From JASGDB01 sp049841315 (GTDB taxonomy: Bacteria > Bacteroidota > Bacteroidia > Flavobacteriales > Weeksellaceae), in contig JASGDB010000139.1 in NCBI GenBank assembly GCA_049841315.1, positions 1 to 43,896 of the forward strand: DNA of 43,896 nt. The letters are read 5' to 3'. The notes under the pieces were generated by a model that saw nothing but the letters and a program-made list of their open reading frames with translations, was not told the DNA's origin and did no database searches. Made by a program: the position numbers and the translations under genes. Of this stretch, positions 6,906-15,439 are shown one piece after another (position 1 is the first letter of the stretch; each line of letters opens with the position of its first letter).

Positions 6906-7946
6906 ATGGCAAAAAGAAAAAACGATACAGAATTAGCAAACGCTGAAACGGCTTTTTCAGACGAAAAGTTGTTTGCCGAATTGTCGCAACTCATAGAGCA
7001 GAGCCGGCAACAGGTAGCGGTGTATGCGAACAGCACATTGACAATGTTATTTTGGCATATTGGGAAGCGTATCAATGAAGAAGTGCTTAATAACCAACGA
7101 GCGGAATACGGAAAACAAATTGTGACGACAGTGTCGGCACAATTGGAAAACCAATATGGTCGCAACTTTACGGAAAAAAACGTAAGGCGAATGATGCGTT
7201 TTGCATCTGAATTTGAGGATTTTGAGATTTTGCCACCACTGGCGGCAAAATTGAGTTGGAGTCATTTCATTGAGTTGCTTCCATTAAAAACAAACGAAGC
7301 CAAATATTTTTACGCTCAACGAGCAGCAAGCGAACAATGGGGCAAACGAGAATTAAGAAAACAGATTGCCAGCAAAGTTTTTGAACGCACCACCATTGCA
7401 AACATACAGGCGACACAAGCCGACAACATTCCGGTCAATACATTCAAAGACCCTTATCTTTTGGATTTTCTCGAGTTGCACAGCGGTTATTTGGAAAAAG
7501 ACATCGAAACCGCTATCCTGAACGAATTGGAAAAATTCATTTTGGAATTGGGCAAAGGCTTTGCGTTTGTGGAACGGCAGAAACGAATGATAATAGACGG
7601 CGAAGATTTTTATCTTGATTTATTGTTTTTTCATCGCTCGTTAAAAAGATTGGTTGCCATAGAATTAAAGTTGGGGAAATTTCAAGCCAAATACAAAGGA
7701 CAAATGGAACTGTATCTGAAATGGCTGAACAAAAACGAACGACAAGAGGGCGAAGAAACTCCGATAGGACTGATACTTTGTGCCGAAAGCAGCAAAGAGC
7801 AGATAGAACTGCTGGAAATGCACAAAGACGGCATTATGGTTGCCGAATACTGGACGGAACTCCCACCGAAAAAAGAATTGGAGAAGAAACTGCATTTAGC
7901 ACTCATTGAAGCAAGGGAACGCTTTGAACGCAAGAAATTGATGTAG
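6906..7946 (+). CDS. DUF1016 (YhcG-type) PD-(D/E)XK nuclease
   Basis: This 346-aa protein has the two-part YhcG layout. The N-terminal DUF1016_N region (about 20-170) has the usual FWHIGKRI, YGKQIV and AKLSWSHFIELLPL phrases. The C-terminal PD-(D/E)XK nuclease domain has Asp238 in FYLDLLFFHR and Glu253-x-Lys255 in AIELKLGKFQ, so the active site looks intact. Members are found in mobile DNA and defence regions and are linked to restriction or toxin-like functions; the exact substrate is unsettled. A TAACTTTG box lies about 15 bases before the ATG. A second member of the family is at 41018-42040, with the same architecture but clearly diverged. The gene is the last in the segment bounded by the 29-bp repeat. 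Confidence 0.88.
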   Translation: MAKRKNDTELANAETAFSDEKLFAELSQLIEQSRQQVAVYANSTLTMLFWHIGKRINEEVLNNQRAEYGKQIVTTVSAQLENQYGRNFTEKNVRRMMRFASEFEDFEILPPLAAKLSWSHFIELLPLKTNEAKYFYAQRAASEQWGKRELRKQIASKVFERTTIANIQATQADNIPVNTFKDPYLLDFLELHSGYLEKDIETAILNELEKFILELGKGFAFVERQKRMIIDGEDFYLDLLFFHRSLKRLVAIELKLGKFQAKYKGQMELYLKWLNKNERQEGEETPIGLILCAESSKEQIELLEMHKDGIMVAEYWTELPPKKELEKKLHLALIEARERFERKKLM

Positions 7947-7969
7947 TTCTACTACAGAATGTTTTCGGG

Positions 7970-7998
7970 CATTTTTCAAAATGATTTTAGCAAAAATA
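7970..7998. repeat. 29-bp direct repeat, right copy
   Basis: Matches 5185-5213 at 28/29. Here it keeps a minus-strand ATG and -7 box but is followed by only five further codons before a stop, so it is an orphan copy of the ligA start region. It marks the right edge of the accessory segment. Confidence 0.8.
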
Positions 7999-8091
7999 CA
8001 AAAACGAAACTTTCAGAGAAAATAGAAACCATATTTCGCAAATCCAGAATATAAAAAATACCACTGATAATAAGCCGTTTATAAAAAATTC

Positions 8092-8127
8092 AAAAGAAGT
8101 TAAGCCTAAGGATTTAACTTCTTTTTT
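8092..8127 (+). terminator. Rho-independent terminator
   Basis: AAAAGAAGTTAA (8092-8103) and TTAACTTCTTTT (8114-8125) form a perfect 12-bp stem ending in a T-run. It lies after the DUF1016 gene and before the exported protein gene. Confidence 0.7.
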
Positions 8128-8192
8128 GTGTTGACATCCAAAAGATGAGTTCCGGATACGGAATCAATATTAACCTCAAAATACGAAATAAG

Positions 8193-9155
8193 ATGAAAAA
8201 AATAGTATTAGCACTGATGGCAGTTTTTACCGCTAATGTAACGGCACAGAACTATCCCGATTATTATCCGCAGAACGATGATAATGACAACGGATATTAC
8301 AGTGATGCAGACAACCGTTTCTACTTTCCTGAAGATTATTATTACGAATATCCTTCCGATTATTATGCGGATGATTTCTACATAAGCTCTTATAATGATT
8401 ACAGAAGAAGCATCGATGATATCAACTGGAGCAGGTTTTTTGCTCAAAACAGGTTGGCACCATGGCAGATTGAACAGATTATCCATCTGAACTCCATGTA
8501 TGCGTCATTCAGCGTATGGAATGATTATTATCGTTTCAACCCGGACAGATGGTATTACGACAGATTTTATGCGCTGGAAAGAATCTTGGGAGTTCAGGTT
8601 TTTGTGGTGTTCCAAAATGTATATTACAACGGATACAGCCCTGTGATGTACTGGAGGGATTACAGAATCAGACATTATGCACCGATGGTATATGTAAGAC
8701 CGGTTTACAGAAATATCAATATCAATATGTACAGAGTAAACCGCCGCGATTATCACCGTAATAACGGTTACTATTACAGTCCTACAAGACAGAGTTTCGG
8801 ATTTAGAAACGGAGCGGGCGGAAATAGAGCCAATGGAAATTCCGGATTCAGAAGCAATGACAGATTGAGAAATAACGATTCCGGATTCCGTGATAATACG
8901 AGAGTTCAGAGGGCAGAAAGAATTCAGGGAATGAGAAACGGTTCTTCAGAAACAAGAGCAAATTCCGGCAGAGAAAGAGAAATTACGGATAATTCCGGAA
9001 CAAGAAACGATGGAGGAATGAGAAACACTCAGCAACCACGGAGAAACCACTCTGAAGGTTTCAAAAGTGAAAGAACAGAATCAAAATCATACTCCGGACA
9101 AAGAAATTCTTCTTCAGAAACAAGAGATTTAGGAACGAGATTGGTAAGCAGATAA
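8193..9155 (+). CDS. Exported Tyr-rich protein with Arg/Asn/Gly-rich tail
   Basis: From ATG 8193 the protein starts MKKIVLALMAVFTANVTAQ, a clean Sec signal peptide cut after AQ; an upstream ATG at 8145 would bury it. Residues 20-80 are extremely rich in Asp, Tyr and Asn (many YY and DY pairs). A middle part of about 100 residues (INWSRFFAQNRLAPWQIEQI, then W-x-D-Y-Y repeats) looks folded. The last 110 residues are low-complexity Arg, Asn, Ser and Gly with recurring SSETR and NSG words. Similar proteins are common in Chryseobacterium, with no known function. Surface or periplasmic location is inferred. It converges on sodC and shares a terminator with it. Confidence 0.8.
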   Translation: MKKIVLALMAVFTANVTAQNYPDYYPQNDDNDNGYYSDADNRFYFPEDYYYEYPSDYYADDFYISSYNDYRRSIDDINWSRFFAQNRLAPWQIEQIIHLNSMYASFSVWNDYYRFNPDRWYYDRFYALERILGVQVFVVFQNVYYNGYSPVMYWRDYRIRHYAPMVYVRPVYRNININMYRVNRRDYHRNNGYYYSPTRQSFGFRNGAGGNRANGNSGFRSNDRLRNNDSGFRDNTRVQRAERIQGMRNGSSETRANSGREREITDNSGTRNDGGMRNTQQPRRNHSEGFKSERTESKSYSGQRNSSSETRDLGTRLVSR

Positions 9156-9254
9156 ACCAATAATGTTGACATACAATACTTTCAGAGTTCAAAAATCGAT
9201 GAAGTTTTGCTGTTATAATACGAACATAGAAAACGTATGGTAGCGCTTCAAACT

Positions 9255-9292
9255 AAAACCCCTTTCAGAATTTTTATTCTGAAAGGGGTTTT
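9255..9292. terminator. Bidirectional terminator
   Basis: A perfect 17-bp stem (AAAACCCCTTTCAGAAT and its complement) with a TTTT loop lies between two convergent genes, with A and T runs on either side. It can stop transcription from both. Confidence 0.88.
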
Positions 9293-9310
9293 AAGTTTTA
9301 CAAGAAAATT

Positions 9311-9811
9311 TTATTTAATCTCCACACATCCTACTCTTCCTCCCGCATTTCCGGTTGGCTGTGTATGGAAATCGTCTTTTGCAGCGTGAATGATTAAGGA
9401 TTTTTCTAAAATATTTTTGCTTTCATCCTTACATCCAAGACACCATTTATCGGTAGAAAATACAAAACGAGAAGTTCCGTCTTTATCAGCCGTAATATTT
9501 CCGATGTCACCCATATGAAAATGTTCAGATTCCCATTTTCCGTGGTCGTTTCCGGCAGGATTCCAGTGTCCGCCTGCGGAAGTTCCGTCCGCAGAAGAGC
9601 AGTCACCTTTTTCGTGAATATGAACCGCGTGAATTCCAGGCGATAATTTGTATGCCATTATATCCATTTTCACGGTTTTTCCGGTTTGCGTGAACTTCAC
9701 GGTTCCTTGTGTTTCTGTTTTGCTTTTTGCTAAAATTTTGTATTCTTTGGTCGTTGTACACGATGTCAAAGCCAGCAACGCTACGACAGCGACAGATATT
9801 GATGTTTTCAT
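9311..9811 (-). CDS. sodC: Cu/Zn superoxide dismutase family lipoprotein
   Basis: This 166-aa lipoprotein has a signal peptide ending LTSC (lipobox, Cys18), so it is anchored in the envelope, where it would convert superoxide to peroxide and oxygen. Metal ligands typical of SodC are visible: His64 and His66 (AVHIHEKGDC), His82 (GGHWNP), His90, His99 and Asp102 (HFHMGDIGN) and His142 (IIHAAKDD). Cys71 and Cys162 can form the conserved disulphide. The GGRVGCVEI C-terminus is canonical. One oddity is a WCLGC segment (residues 123-127) between the zinc loop and the last copper ligand, an extra Cys pair not standard in the family. Confidence 0.9.
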   Translation of the reverse strand: MKTSISVAVVALLALTSCTTTKEYKILAKSKTETQGTVKFTQTGKTVKMDIMAYKLSPGIHAVHIHEKGDCSSADGTSAGGHWNPAGNDHGKWESEHFHMGDIGNITADKDGTSRFVFSTDKWCLGCKDESKNILEKSLIIHAAKDDFHTQPTGNAGGRVGCVEIK

Positions 9812-9880
9812 AACAAGTATATTTATTTACCGTAAAATTAGTGAAAATAATCTATAACATTTTTATTAAAACTTTCAAAA

Positions 9881-9910
9881 ACCATTCAGAAACAAAAACC
9901 TACCGTTCAG
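9881..9910 (+). promoter_or_regulatory. LytTR-type operator upstream of TonB receptor
   Basis: Two direct repeats, ACCATTCAG (9881-9889) and ACCGTTCAG (9902-9910), start 21 bases apart, i.e. two helical turns. This is the layout bound by LytTR response regulators. The second repeat starts 42 bases before the -7 box at 9944. The same arrangement occurs at 12199-12228. Confidence 0.7.
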
Positions 9911-9943
9911 CGAAAATTTTTATAATAAGGATTTTCCTTGCTC

Positions 9944-9951
9944 TACATTTG
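9944..9951 (+). promoter_or_regulatory. -7 box (TACATTTG) of the TonB receptor gene
   Basis: This is an exact TAnnTTTG match 17 bases before the ATG at 9969. No good TTG -33 box is present, as expected for an activator-dependent promoter with the operator just upstream. Confidence 0.65.
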
Positions 9952-9968
9952 CTTCAAAATTAAAGATA

Positions 9969-12197
9969 ATGAAAACCCAATCCTTTCTGAAAATTGTATT
10001 TTTCTTTTTGCTGATATTTCCGGTTTTGATTTTTTCCCAAACCGTTGTTTCCGGAAAAGTAACCTTTAAAAACAAAGGCGTAAAAGATGTAAACGTAACA
10101 TTAAAAGATACTTACGACGGAGCAACCACCGATGCGGACGGAAATTTTTCCTTTGAAACCACCGAAACCGGAAATCACATTCTGGTTTTCACACATCCGA
10201 AATACAACGAAATGGAAAAACCTGTGGAAATCGGAAATCAGCCGGTAACTGTAAATGCTGAAATCAAGGAAAACATCACTGAAATTGATGCTGTTGTAAT
10301 TACCGCAGGTTCTATTGAAGCGAGTGATAAAAAGCGGGCAACTGCGGCATTAACTCCGCTCGATATTTACACAACTGCAGGTTCAAACGGACAAACTTCC
10401 ACAGGTTACAAATTTCTTCCCGGTGTTCAAAACGCCGGAGAAAGCGACGGTCTTTTCGTTCGGGGCGGAACAGGTGCGGAAACCAAATTTTTTATCGACG
10501 GAAATCTCGTGAACAATTATTTCAGCAGTTCGGTTCCCGGTTTGGCTGGTCGTGAACGTTTCAATACTTCGATTTTCAAAGGAAGCGTATTTTCGAGCGG
10601 CGGATATTCTGCTCTTTACGGACAGGCGCTTTCATCGGTTTTGCTTTTGGAAAGTGTGGATATGCCGGAACAAAGTTCGTATTCTTTCAGTATTTTTCCG
10701 TTTGCTTTAAGTGGTGATTATCAAAGTCTTAACGAAAACAAAACATTCAGTTTCGGGATTGATGCAAATGTTTCGGATTTGAGTTTGTTAACGAAAATTC
10801 TGAATTTCGATACGAATTTCATCAAATCGCCAAGAGGAATTTCGGTAAACGGAAATTTCAGAATTAAAACAAAATCCGGAGGTTTTCTGAAATATTACGG
10901 AAGTTTTGATGCCAATTCCCTCGCAATTTCGCAACCGAGTCTGGAACAAAATTACGATGAACAGCAACCAAAAGTGAACGGAAACAATACCTTTCACAGT
11001 TTAAGTTTCAAACAAAAATTCGGAAAATATCTGTTGAATTTAGGTTCGTCTTTCAGCGTGAATAAAAGTGATTTGCAAATCGGGATTTTGAATCACGCCG
11101 ATAAAATCGGAAACATCAATATCAATTCGGAAGGAATTTATTTTAACAATAAAGCCGTTGTAGAAAGAAAAATTGCGTCTGTTAGCAACATCAAAGCCGG
11201 TTTTGAATTGAATTCGGAAAACGATAGAACGGATTTCTCCACTTTTTACAGTCCGGAACAGAAGACGAAAATCAACAATTTCACTTCGGCTGTTTTTGCG
11301 GAAAGCAATCTGGCATTTAACAGAAATTTTTCGGCAAGTTTCGGTTTGCGTGCGGAGCATTCCGGATTTCTGGACAAATGGAATCTTGCTCCGAGATTTT
11401 CCACCGCTTATCGTTTATCGGAAAAATGGGTAACTTCTTTCGCTTACGGAATTTTTTATCAAACTCCGGAATCTAAATATTTAACAACGGATTTTTCGCA
11501 GGATTATCAGAAAGCGACGCATTATATCCTGCAATTTCAAAGAAGTGAAAACAACCGAACTTTGCGTTTTGAAGGTTTTTACAAAAATTATGAAAAACTC
11601 GTGAAAACGGGAACTTCCGATTTTCAGAATTTCGTTCTGCCAAGTTACGGAAGCGGTTTTGCAAAAGGAATCGAAGTTTTCTGGCGTGATAAAAAATCCA
11701 TTAAAAATGTGGATTACTGGATTTCTTATTCCTATCTCGATACGAAAAGGGAATTTCTGAATTATCCGGCAGAACTTTACCCCTCTTTTGCCGCAAAACA
11801 TAATATTTCGCTGGTGGCAAAAAAATTCGTGCTGCCTTGGAAAACCGGATTCAATATTTCTTATACCTATACTTCCGGAAGACCGTATTATAATATTGTC
11901 TGGGAAAATGACACCAATACTTTAAAATCCAGCGGAACGGTAAAAGATTACAACTCATTGAATTTCAGTGTGAATTATCTGCCGAATCTCGGTAAAAAAG
12001 AAGCAAAATCATTTACGATTCTCGTGGCGGGAATCAGCAATATTCTGGGAAATAAAAATATGTACGGATACCGTTTTTCCAACGACGGAACAATGAGTGC
12101 TCCGATTCTTCCTGCTGCACAGACTTTTGTGTATATCGGTGTGATGTTCAGCTTCGGAATTGACAAAACGCAGGAGGCGATTGATAATAATTTATAA
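9969..12197 (+). CDS. TonB-dependent receptor with carboxypeptidase-like N-domain
   Basis: This 742-aa outer-membrane receptor has a signal peptide at 1-23 (LIFSQ). A CarboxypepD_reg-like beta domain follows (about 27-100, VSGKVTFKNKGVKDVNVTLK and TDADGNFSF), then a plug domain (about 115-235) with the family phrase GLFVRGGTGAETKFFIDG. The rest is a beta-barrel ending VGIMFSFG-like (YIGVMFSFGIDK). The substrate cannot be told from sequence. No SusD partner follows, so it is not a glycan-utilisation pair. The next gene (12297) has the same operator and -7 spacing, so the two are co-regulated rather than simply co-transcribed. Confidence 0.9.
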   Translation: MKTQSFLKIVFFFLLIFPVLIFSQTVVSGKVTFKNKGVKDVNVTLKDTYDGATTDADGNFSFETTETGNHILVFTHPKYNEMEKPVEIGNQPVTVNAEIKENITEIDAVVITAGSIEASDKKRATAALTPLDIYTTAGSNGQTSTGYKFLPGVQNAGESDGLFVRGGTGAETKFFIDGNLVNNYFSSSVPGLAGRERFNTSIFKGSVFSSGGYSALYGQALSSVLLLESVDMPEQSSYSFSIFPFALSGDYQSLNENKTFSFGIDANVSDLSLLTKILNFDTNFIKSPRGISVNGNFRIKTKSGGFLKYYGSFDANSLAISQPSLEQNYDEQQPKVNGNNTFHSLSFKQKFGKYLLNLGSSFSVNKSDLQIGILNHADKIGNININSEGIYFNNKAVVERKIASVSNIKAGFELNSENDRTDFSTFYSPEQKTKINNFTSAVFAESNLAFNRNFSASFGLRAEHSGFLDKWNLAPRFSTAYRLSEKWVTSFAYGIFYQTPESKYLTTDFSQDYQKATHYILQFQRSENNRTLRFEGFYKNYEKLVKTGTSDFQNFVLPSYGSGFAKGIEVFWRDKKSIKNVDYWISYSYLDTKREFLNYPAELYPSFAAKHNISLVAKKFVLPWKTGFNISYTYTSGRPYYNIVWENDTNTLKSSGTVKDYNSLNFSVNYLPNLGKKEAKSFTILVAGISNILGNKNMYGYRFSNDGTMSAPILPAAQTFVYIGVMFSFGIDKTQEAIDNNL

Positions 12198-12198
12198 A

Positions 12199-12228
12199 AC
12201 CATTCAGAAACGAAAATCTACCATTCAG
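12199..12228 (+). promoter_or_regulatory. LytTR-type operator upstream of the 12297 gene
   Basis: ACCATTCAG occurs at 12199-12207 and again at 12220-12228, a 21-base period. TACCTTTA at 12262-12269, a near-match -7 box, starts 42 bases after the second repeat, exactly as at the receptor gene. The flanking bases up to ATTTTTATAA are also shared with 9881-9925. Confidence 0.7.
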
Positions 12229-12296
12229 TAAGAATTTTTATAAAACAGAATTTCAACACTTTACCTTTACACTATCAAATTAAAAAAAACAATAGT

Positions 12297-12941
12297 ATGG
12301 CACGATTAATTTTATCATTCACACTGATGCTTGTAAGCATTTTCGCTTTTTCACAAACCGCTTTTGAAAAAGCAATGACCGAAAAAATCTCAAAAATCTC
12401 AACCTCAAAAACGGCAGAAGATTTTACCGCACTTGCCAACGATTTCGCAAGAATCGGCGACAAGGAAAAAACACAATGGCTTCCGTATTATTATGCCGCT
12501 TATGCAACGATACAAAAAGGAAGATTGACAATGCAGCAGGGAAAAACCGAAGAACTTGACCCGATTGCAGACGAAGCCCAAAAGTTTTTAGACACTTCAA
12601 TGGAACTGAATAAAGACAACGCCGAAAATTTTATTCTCCAAAAAATGATTCACGGTTTAAAATTGATGGTCAATCCGCAGCAGAGATTTATGACGGAAGG
12701 TTCTTTGGCGGCAGAAGCATTATCGAAAGCGGAAAAACTGGATGCCGAAAATCCGAGAATTACCTTAATGAAAGCGGAAGACGTTTATTTCACTCCGGAA
12801 CAGTTCGGCGGCAGCAAAACCAAAGGTTTGGAATTGTTCCAGAAATCGCTGAATCAGTTCAAAGTATATAAACCGAAATCCGGTTTAGAGCCAAACTGGG
12901 GACAAAGCGAAGCGGAATATTTTATTCAGAATAAACCATAA
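12297..12941 (+). CDS. Exported helical protein, 214 aa, co-regulated with receptor
   Basis: A signal peptide (LMLVSIFAFSQ, cut near residue 20) directs the protein to the periplasm. The mature part is helical with TPR-like spacing: LANDFARIGDKEKTQWLPYY, then AYATIQKGRL, then AQKFLDTSMELNKDNAENF and AEALSKAEKLDAENPRI. Proteins of this type commonly sit next to TonB-dependent receptors controlled by LytTR regulators in flavobacteria. Function is unknown; a role as periplasmic partner of the receptor is a guess from shared regulation. Confidence 0.75.
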   Translation: MARLILSFTLMLVSIFAFSQTAFEKAMTEKISKISTSKTAEDFTALANDFARIGDKEKTQWLPYYYAAYATIQKGRLTMQQGKTEELDPIADEAQKFLDTSMELNKDNAENFILQKMIHGLKLMVNPQQRFMTEGSLAAEALSKAEKLDAENPRITLMKAEDVYFTPEQFGGSKTKGLELFQKSLNQFKVYKPKSGLEPNWGQSEAEYFIQNKP

Positions 12942-12986
12942 GCCTCTCCCCAAACATTTTTCTTTCAAAAATAAGCATAGAAACAC

Positions 12987-13019
12987 AAAGTTCTACAAAT
13001 ATTTTGTAGGACTTTTTTT
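12987..13019 (+). terminator. Rho-independent terminator
   Basis: AAAGTTCTACAAA and TTTGTAGGACTTT form a stem with one G-T pair and a three-base loop, followed by a run of seven T. It lies about 45 bases after the 12297-12941 gene. Confidence 0.8.
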
Positions 13020-13102
13020 CGTAAAACAACATGATAAAAGCAATTCATTGCAGACATTCAAAAAAAATTATTAATTTGCAATAATATAAAATCAATTTTC
13101 AC

Positions 13103-13870
13103 ATGGCTTATGAAAATATCCTAATTGACAGGGAAAACAGGATTTCAACCATTACGATTAACCGTCCGCAGAGCCTTAATGCGTTGAATTCCAAAACGAT
13201 TGCAGAATTATCATCTGCTTTGGATGAACTTCAGGCGGATTCTGAAACTCGGGTAGTCATCATCACCGGAAGCGGAGAAAAATCCTTTGTTGCGGGAGCC
13301 GACATCAAAGAATTTAGTGATTTCGGAACGGAAAAAGCGGAGGAACTCGCCCGAAACGGACAAAATTCCCTTTTTAATAAAATTGAAAACCTGACAAAAC
13401 CCGTCATTGCTGCTGTCAACGGTTTTGCGCTCGGAGGAGGACTGGAACTTGCCATGGCTTGCCACATCCGTTATGCTTCCGATAATGCGAAACTCGGGCT
13501 TCCGGAAGTAACACTAGGGCTGATTCCCGGCTACGGCGGAACGCAAAGACTTCCGAAACTTGTAGGAAAGGGGATTGCCAATGAAATGATTTTTTCTGCA
13601 AAAATGATTTCCGCAGAACGAGCCAAAGAAACAGGATTGGTGAATGACGTTTTTCCGCAGGAAGAACTTCTTCCGAAAGCCAAAGAACTTGCCGCAACTA
13701 TTGCCCGAAATTCTCCGATGGGAATTGCCAAAGCCATTCAGGCGGTGAATCTTTCCGATACGGAAAAAGGCTATGAAGCGGAAATACAATTTTTTGGAGC
13801 GCTTTTTGAAATGGAGGACAAGCAAGAAGGTGTTACGGCATTTTTAGAAAAAAGAAAACCTGAGTTTTAA
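13103..13870 (+). CDS. Enoyl-CoA hydratase (crotonase family)
   Basis: This 255-aa crotonase-fold enzyme would hydrate 2-enoyl-CoA to 3-hydroxyacyl-CoA in fatty acid or amino acid breakdown. Both catalytic glutamates are present: Glu115 in GGGLELAMAC and Glu135 in GLPEVTLGLIPG. The oxyanion-hole loops AGADIKEF (65-72) and ALGGG (109-113) are intact. Length and C-terminus are typical. It stands alone, with its own upstream terminator and a repeat downstream. Short-chain enoyl-CoA hydratase or 3-hydroxybutyryl-CoA dehydratase is the likely specificity; the sequence alone does not decide. Confidence 0.9.
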   Translation: MAYENILIDRENRISTITINRPQSLNALNSKTIAELSSALDELQADSETRVVIITGSGEKSFVAGADIKEFSDFGTEKAEELARNGQNSLFNKIENLTKPVIAAVNGFALGGGLELAMACHIRYASDNAKLGLPEVTLGLIPGYGGTQRLPKLVGKGIANEMIFSAKMISAERAKETGLVNDVFPQEELLPKAKELAATIARNSPMGIAKAIQAVNLSDTEKGYEAEIQFFGALFEMEDKQEGVTAFLEKRKPEF

Positions 13871-13880
13871 GAAACAAGAG

Positions 13881-14008
13881 AAAAGTAAAAAGAACCAAGT
13901 AGTGGTACGGGATTCGAGATATGAGTTATTCCCCTTCAGAGAAGGGGTGGCAGAAATTCGGAGAATTTTTGCATGGCGTGGTTCAATTTCAAACCGTTTT
14001 CAAACATG
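13881..14008 (+). repeat. Intergenic repeat, copy 1 (inverted partner at 16193)
   Basis: This stretch matches the reverse complement of 16193-16333, with small indels. It contains two hairpins: CCCCTTC-AGA-GAAGGGG (13931-13947) and AAATTC-GGA-GAATTT just after it. In the partner copy the first stem is CCCCTCC/GGAGGGG, a paired change that keeps the stem. No coding potential. Confidence 0.75.
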
Positions 14009-14031
14009 AAACCTGATAATAATTATTAAAA

Positions 14032-14469
14032 ATGCCGGAAAAAGAATACTCTAAATTTGATATTGCCTATCTGAAAATGGCGACGGAATGGGCAAAATTA
14101 TCATACTGCAAAAGAAGACAAGTCGGTGCACTTATCGTGAAAGACAGAATGATTATTTCTGATGGTTACAACGGTACGCCTTCCGGCTCGGAAAACTGCT
14201 GCGAAGACCACGAAGGAAAAACCCAATGGTATGTTCTCCATGCGGAAGCCAACGCTATTCTGAAACTCGCAAGCTCCACGCAGTCGGGAAAAGATGCGAC
14301 TTTGTATGTAACTTTGTCGCCGTGCAAAGAATGCAGCAAACTGGTTTTGCAGTCCGGTATTAAAAAAATCGTTTATATGGATGATTATTCTGATAACGAT
14401 GGAATAGAATTCCTGAAAAAACACAATATAGAAATTCTCCGAATACCTTTTGAAGAATTAAATATATAA
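14032..14469 (+). CDS. dCMP deaminase
   Basis: This 145-aa member of the cytidine/deoxycytidylate deaminase family would turn dCMP into dUMP for thymidylate synthesis. The zinc site is intact: HAEANAIL with His70 and catalytic Glu72, and PCKEC with Cys98 and Cys101. The RRQVGALIVKDRMIISDGYNG start and GSENC segment are typical of ComEB-like dCMP deaminases. xerD begins 30 bases downstream, so the two probably share a transcript. Confidence 0.9.
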   Translation: MPEKEYSKFDIAYLKMATEWAKLSYCKRRQVGALIVKDRMIISDGYNGTPSGSENCCEDHEGKTQWYVLHAEANAILKLASSTQSGKDATLYVTLSPCKECSKLVLQSGIKKIVYMDDYSDNDGIEFLKKHNIEILRIPFEELNI

Positions 14470-14499
14470 AAACACAAAAACACACAAAAAACACAATAG

Positions 14500-15435
14500 A
14501 TGAAATGGAAAGAAAGAATTAAAGATTATGAAAATTTCCTGAAATTTGAACGTAATTTTTCCGAAAACACACTGGATGCTTACATCCGGGATATTAACAA
14601 ACTGAAAGATTATGCTGAAAGTGAACTGGAAGGCATTGAGCCGGAAGACATCACTTTTCTACAGCTTCAGGAGTTTCTGTACAACTATTCCAAAAAGAAG
14701 ATAAGCGAGCGTTCTCAGGCACGCTGGATTTCGTCGATTAAGGCATTTTTCAAATTTCTTTTGGAAGAGGAATTCCGTGAAGACAATCCTGCAACACTTC
14801 TGGAAGTTCCGAAATTAGGACTATATCTTCCTGATACGCTGAGTTTTAACGAAGTAAATGAAATTGTAAATGCCATAGACAAATCCACTGATTTGGGAAA
14901 AAGAAACCACTGCATTATCGAGGTATTGTACGGATGCGGACTTCGGGTTTCGGAACTCACGGAGCTGAAGATTTCCAATATCAATTTCAGGGAAAGCTAT
15001 ATGAAAGTAGAGGGAAAAGGAAGTAAAGTCCGCTTAGTTCCGCTCACGGATTATACACTTTTTCAAATTCAGGATTATATTCGTGATGTCCGTTCACAGG
15101 TAGATGTAAAAAAGAGGCATGAGGATACTTTATTTCTCAACAGCCGCGGAACGGGAATGTCAAGAGTAATGGTGTTCCTCATCATTAAAGAGCTGGCGCA
15201 GAAAGCCAATATACAAAAAAGTATTTCTCCGCATACGTTCCGCCATTCTTTTGCCACACATTTACTGCAAAACGGAGCGGATTTGAGATTTATTCAGGAA
15301 ATGCTGGGACATTCGAGTATTACGACGACGGGGATTTATACGCACGTTGAAAGCAAGGAACTGCGGGAAGTTATTCTCTCTCATCACCCGAGGAATAAAA
15401 AAGAAGAATTGCAGGATGAAGAAAAATTAAATTAA
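14500..15435 (+). CDS. xerD: Site-specific tyrosine recombinase XerD
   Basis: This 311-aa chromosomal recombinase is of the kind that resolves chromosome dimers at dif. An N-terminal SAM-like core-binding domain (1-95, FERNFSENTLDAYIRDI) precedes the catalytic domain, with all expected residues: Arg149 (GCGLRVSEL), Lys173, His245 and Arg248 (HTFRHSFATH), His271 (LGHSSI) and Tyr280 (GIYTHV). Unlike the island integrase at 42.1-43.4 kb it has no arm-binding N-domain and keeps the first Arg, so it is the housekeeping enzyme. It follows dCMP deaminase by 30 bases. XerC is the alternative name, since the two are hard to tell apart here. Confidence 0.9.
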   Translation: MKWKERIKDYENFLKFERNFSENTLDAYIRDINKLKDYAESELEGIEPEDITFLQLQEFLYNYSKKKISERSQARWISSIKAFFKFLLEEEFREDNPATLLEVPKLGLYLPDTLSFNEVNEIVNAIDKSTDLGKRNHCIIEVLYGCGLRVSELTELKISNINFRESYMKVEGKGSKVRLVPLTDYTLFQIQDYIRDVRSQVDVKKRHEDTLFLNSRGTGMSRVMVFLIIKELAQKANIQKSISPHTFRHSFATHLLQNGADLRFIQEMLGHSSITTTGIYTHVESKELREVILSHHPRNKKEELQDEEKLN

Positions 15436-15439
15436 TAAT

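Noticed and set aside
14500..15435. xerD-like gene as the integrase of a second mobile element flanked by the 13.9/16.2-kb inverted repeats
   Set aside because: The protein has full housekeeping XerC/D features and no arm-binding domain, and the flanking sequences are short hairpin repeats rather than element ends.
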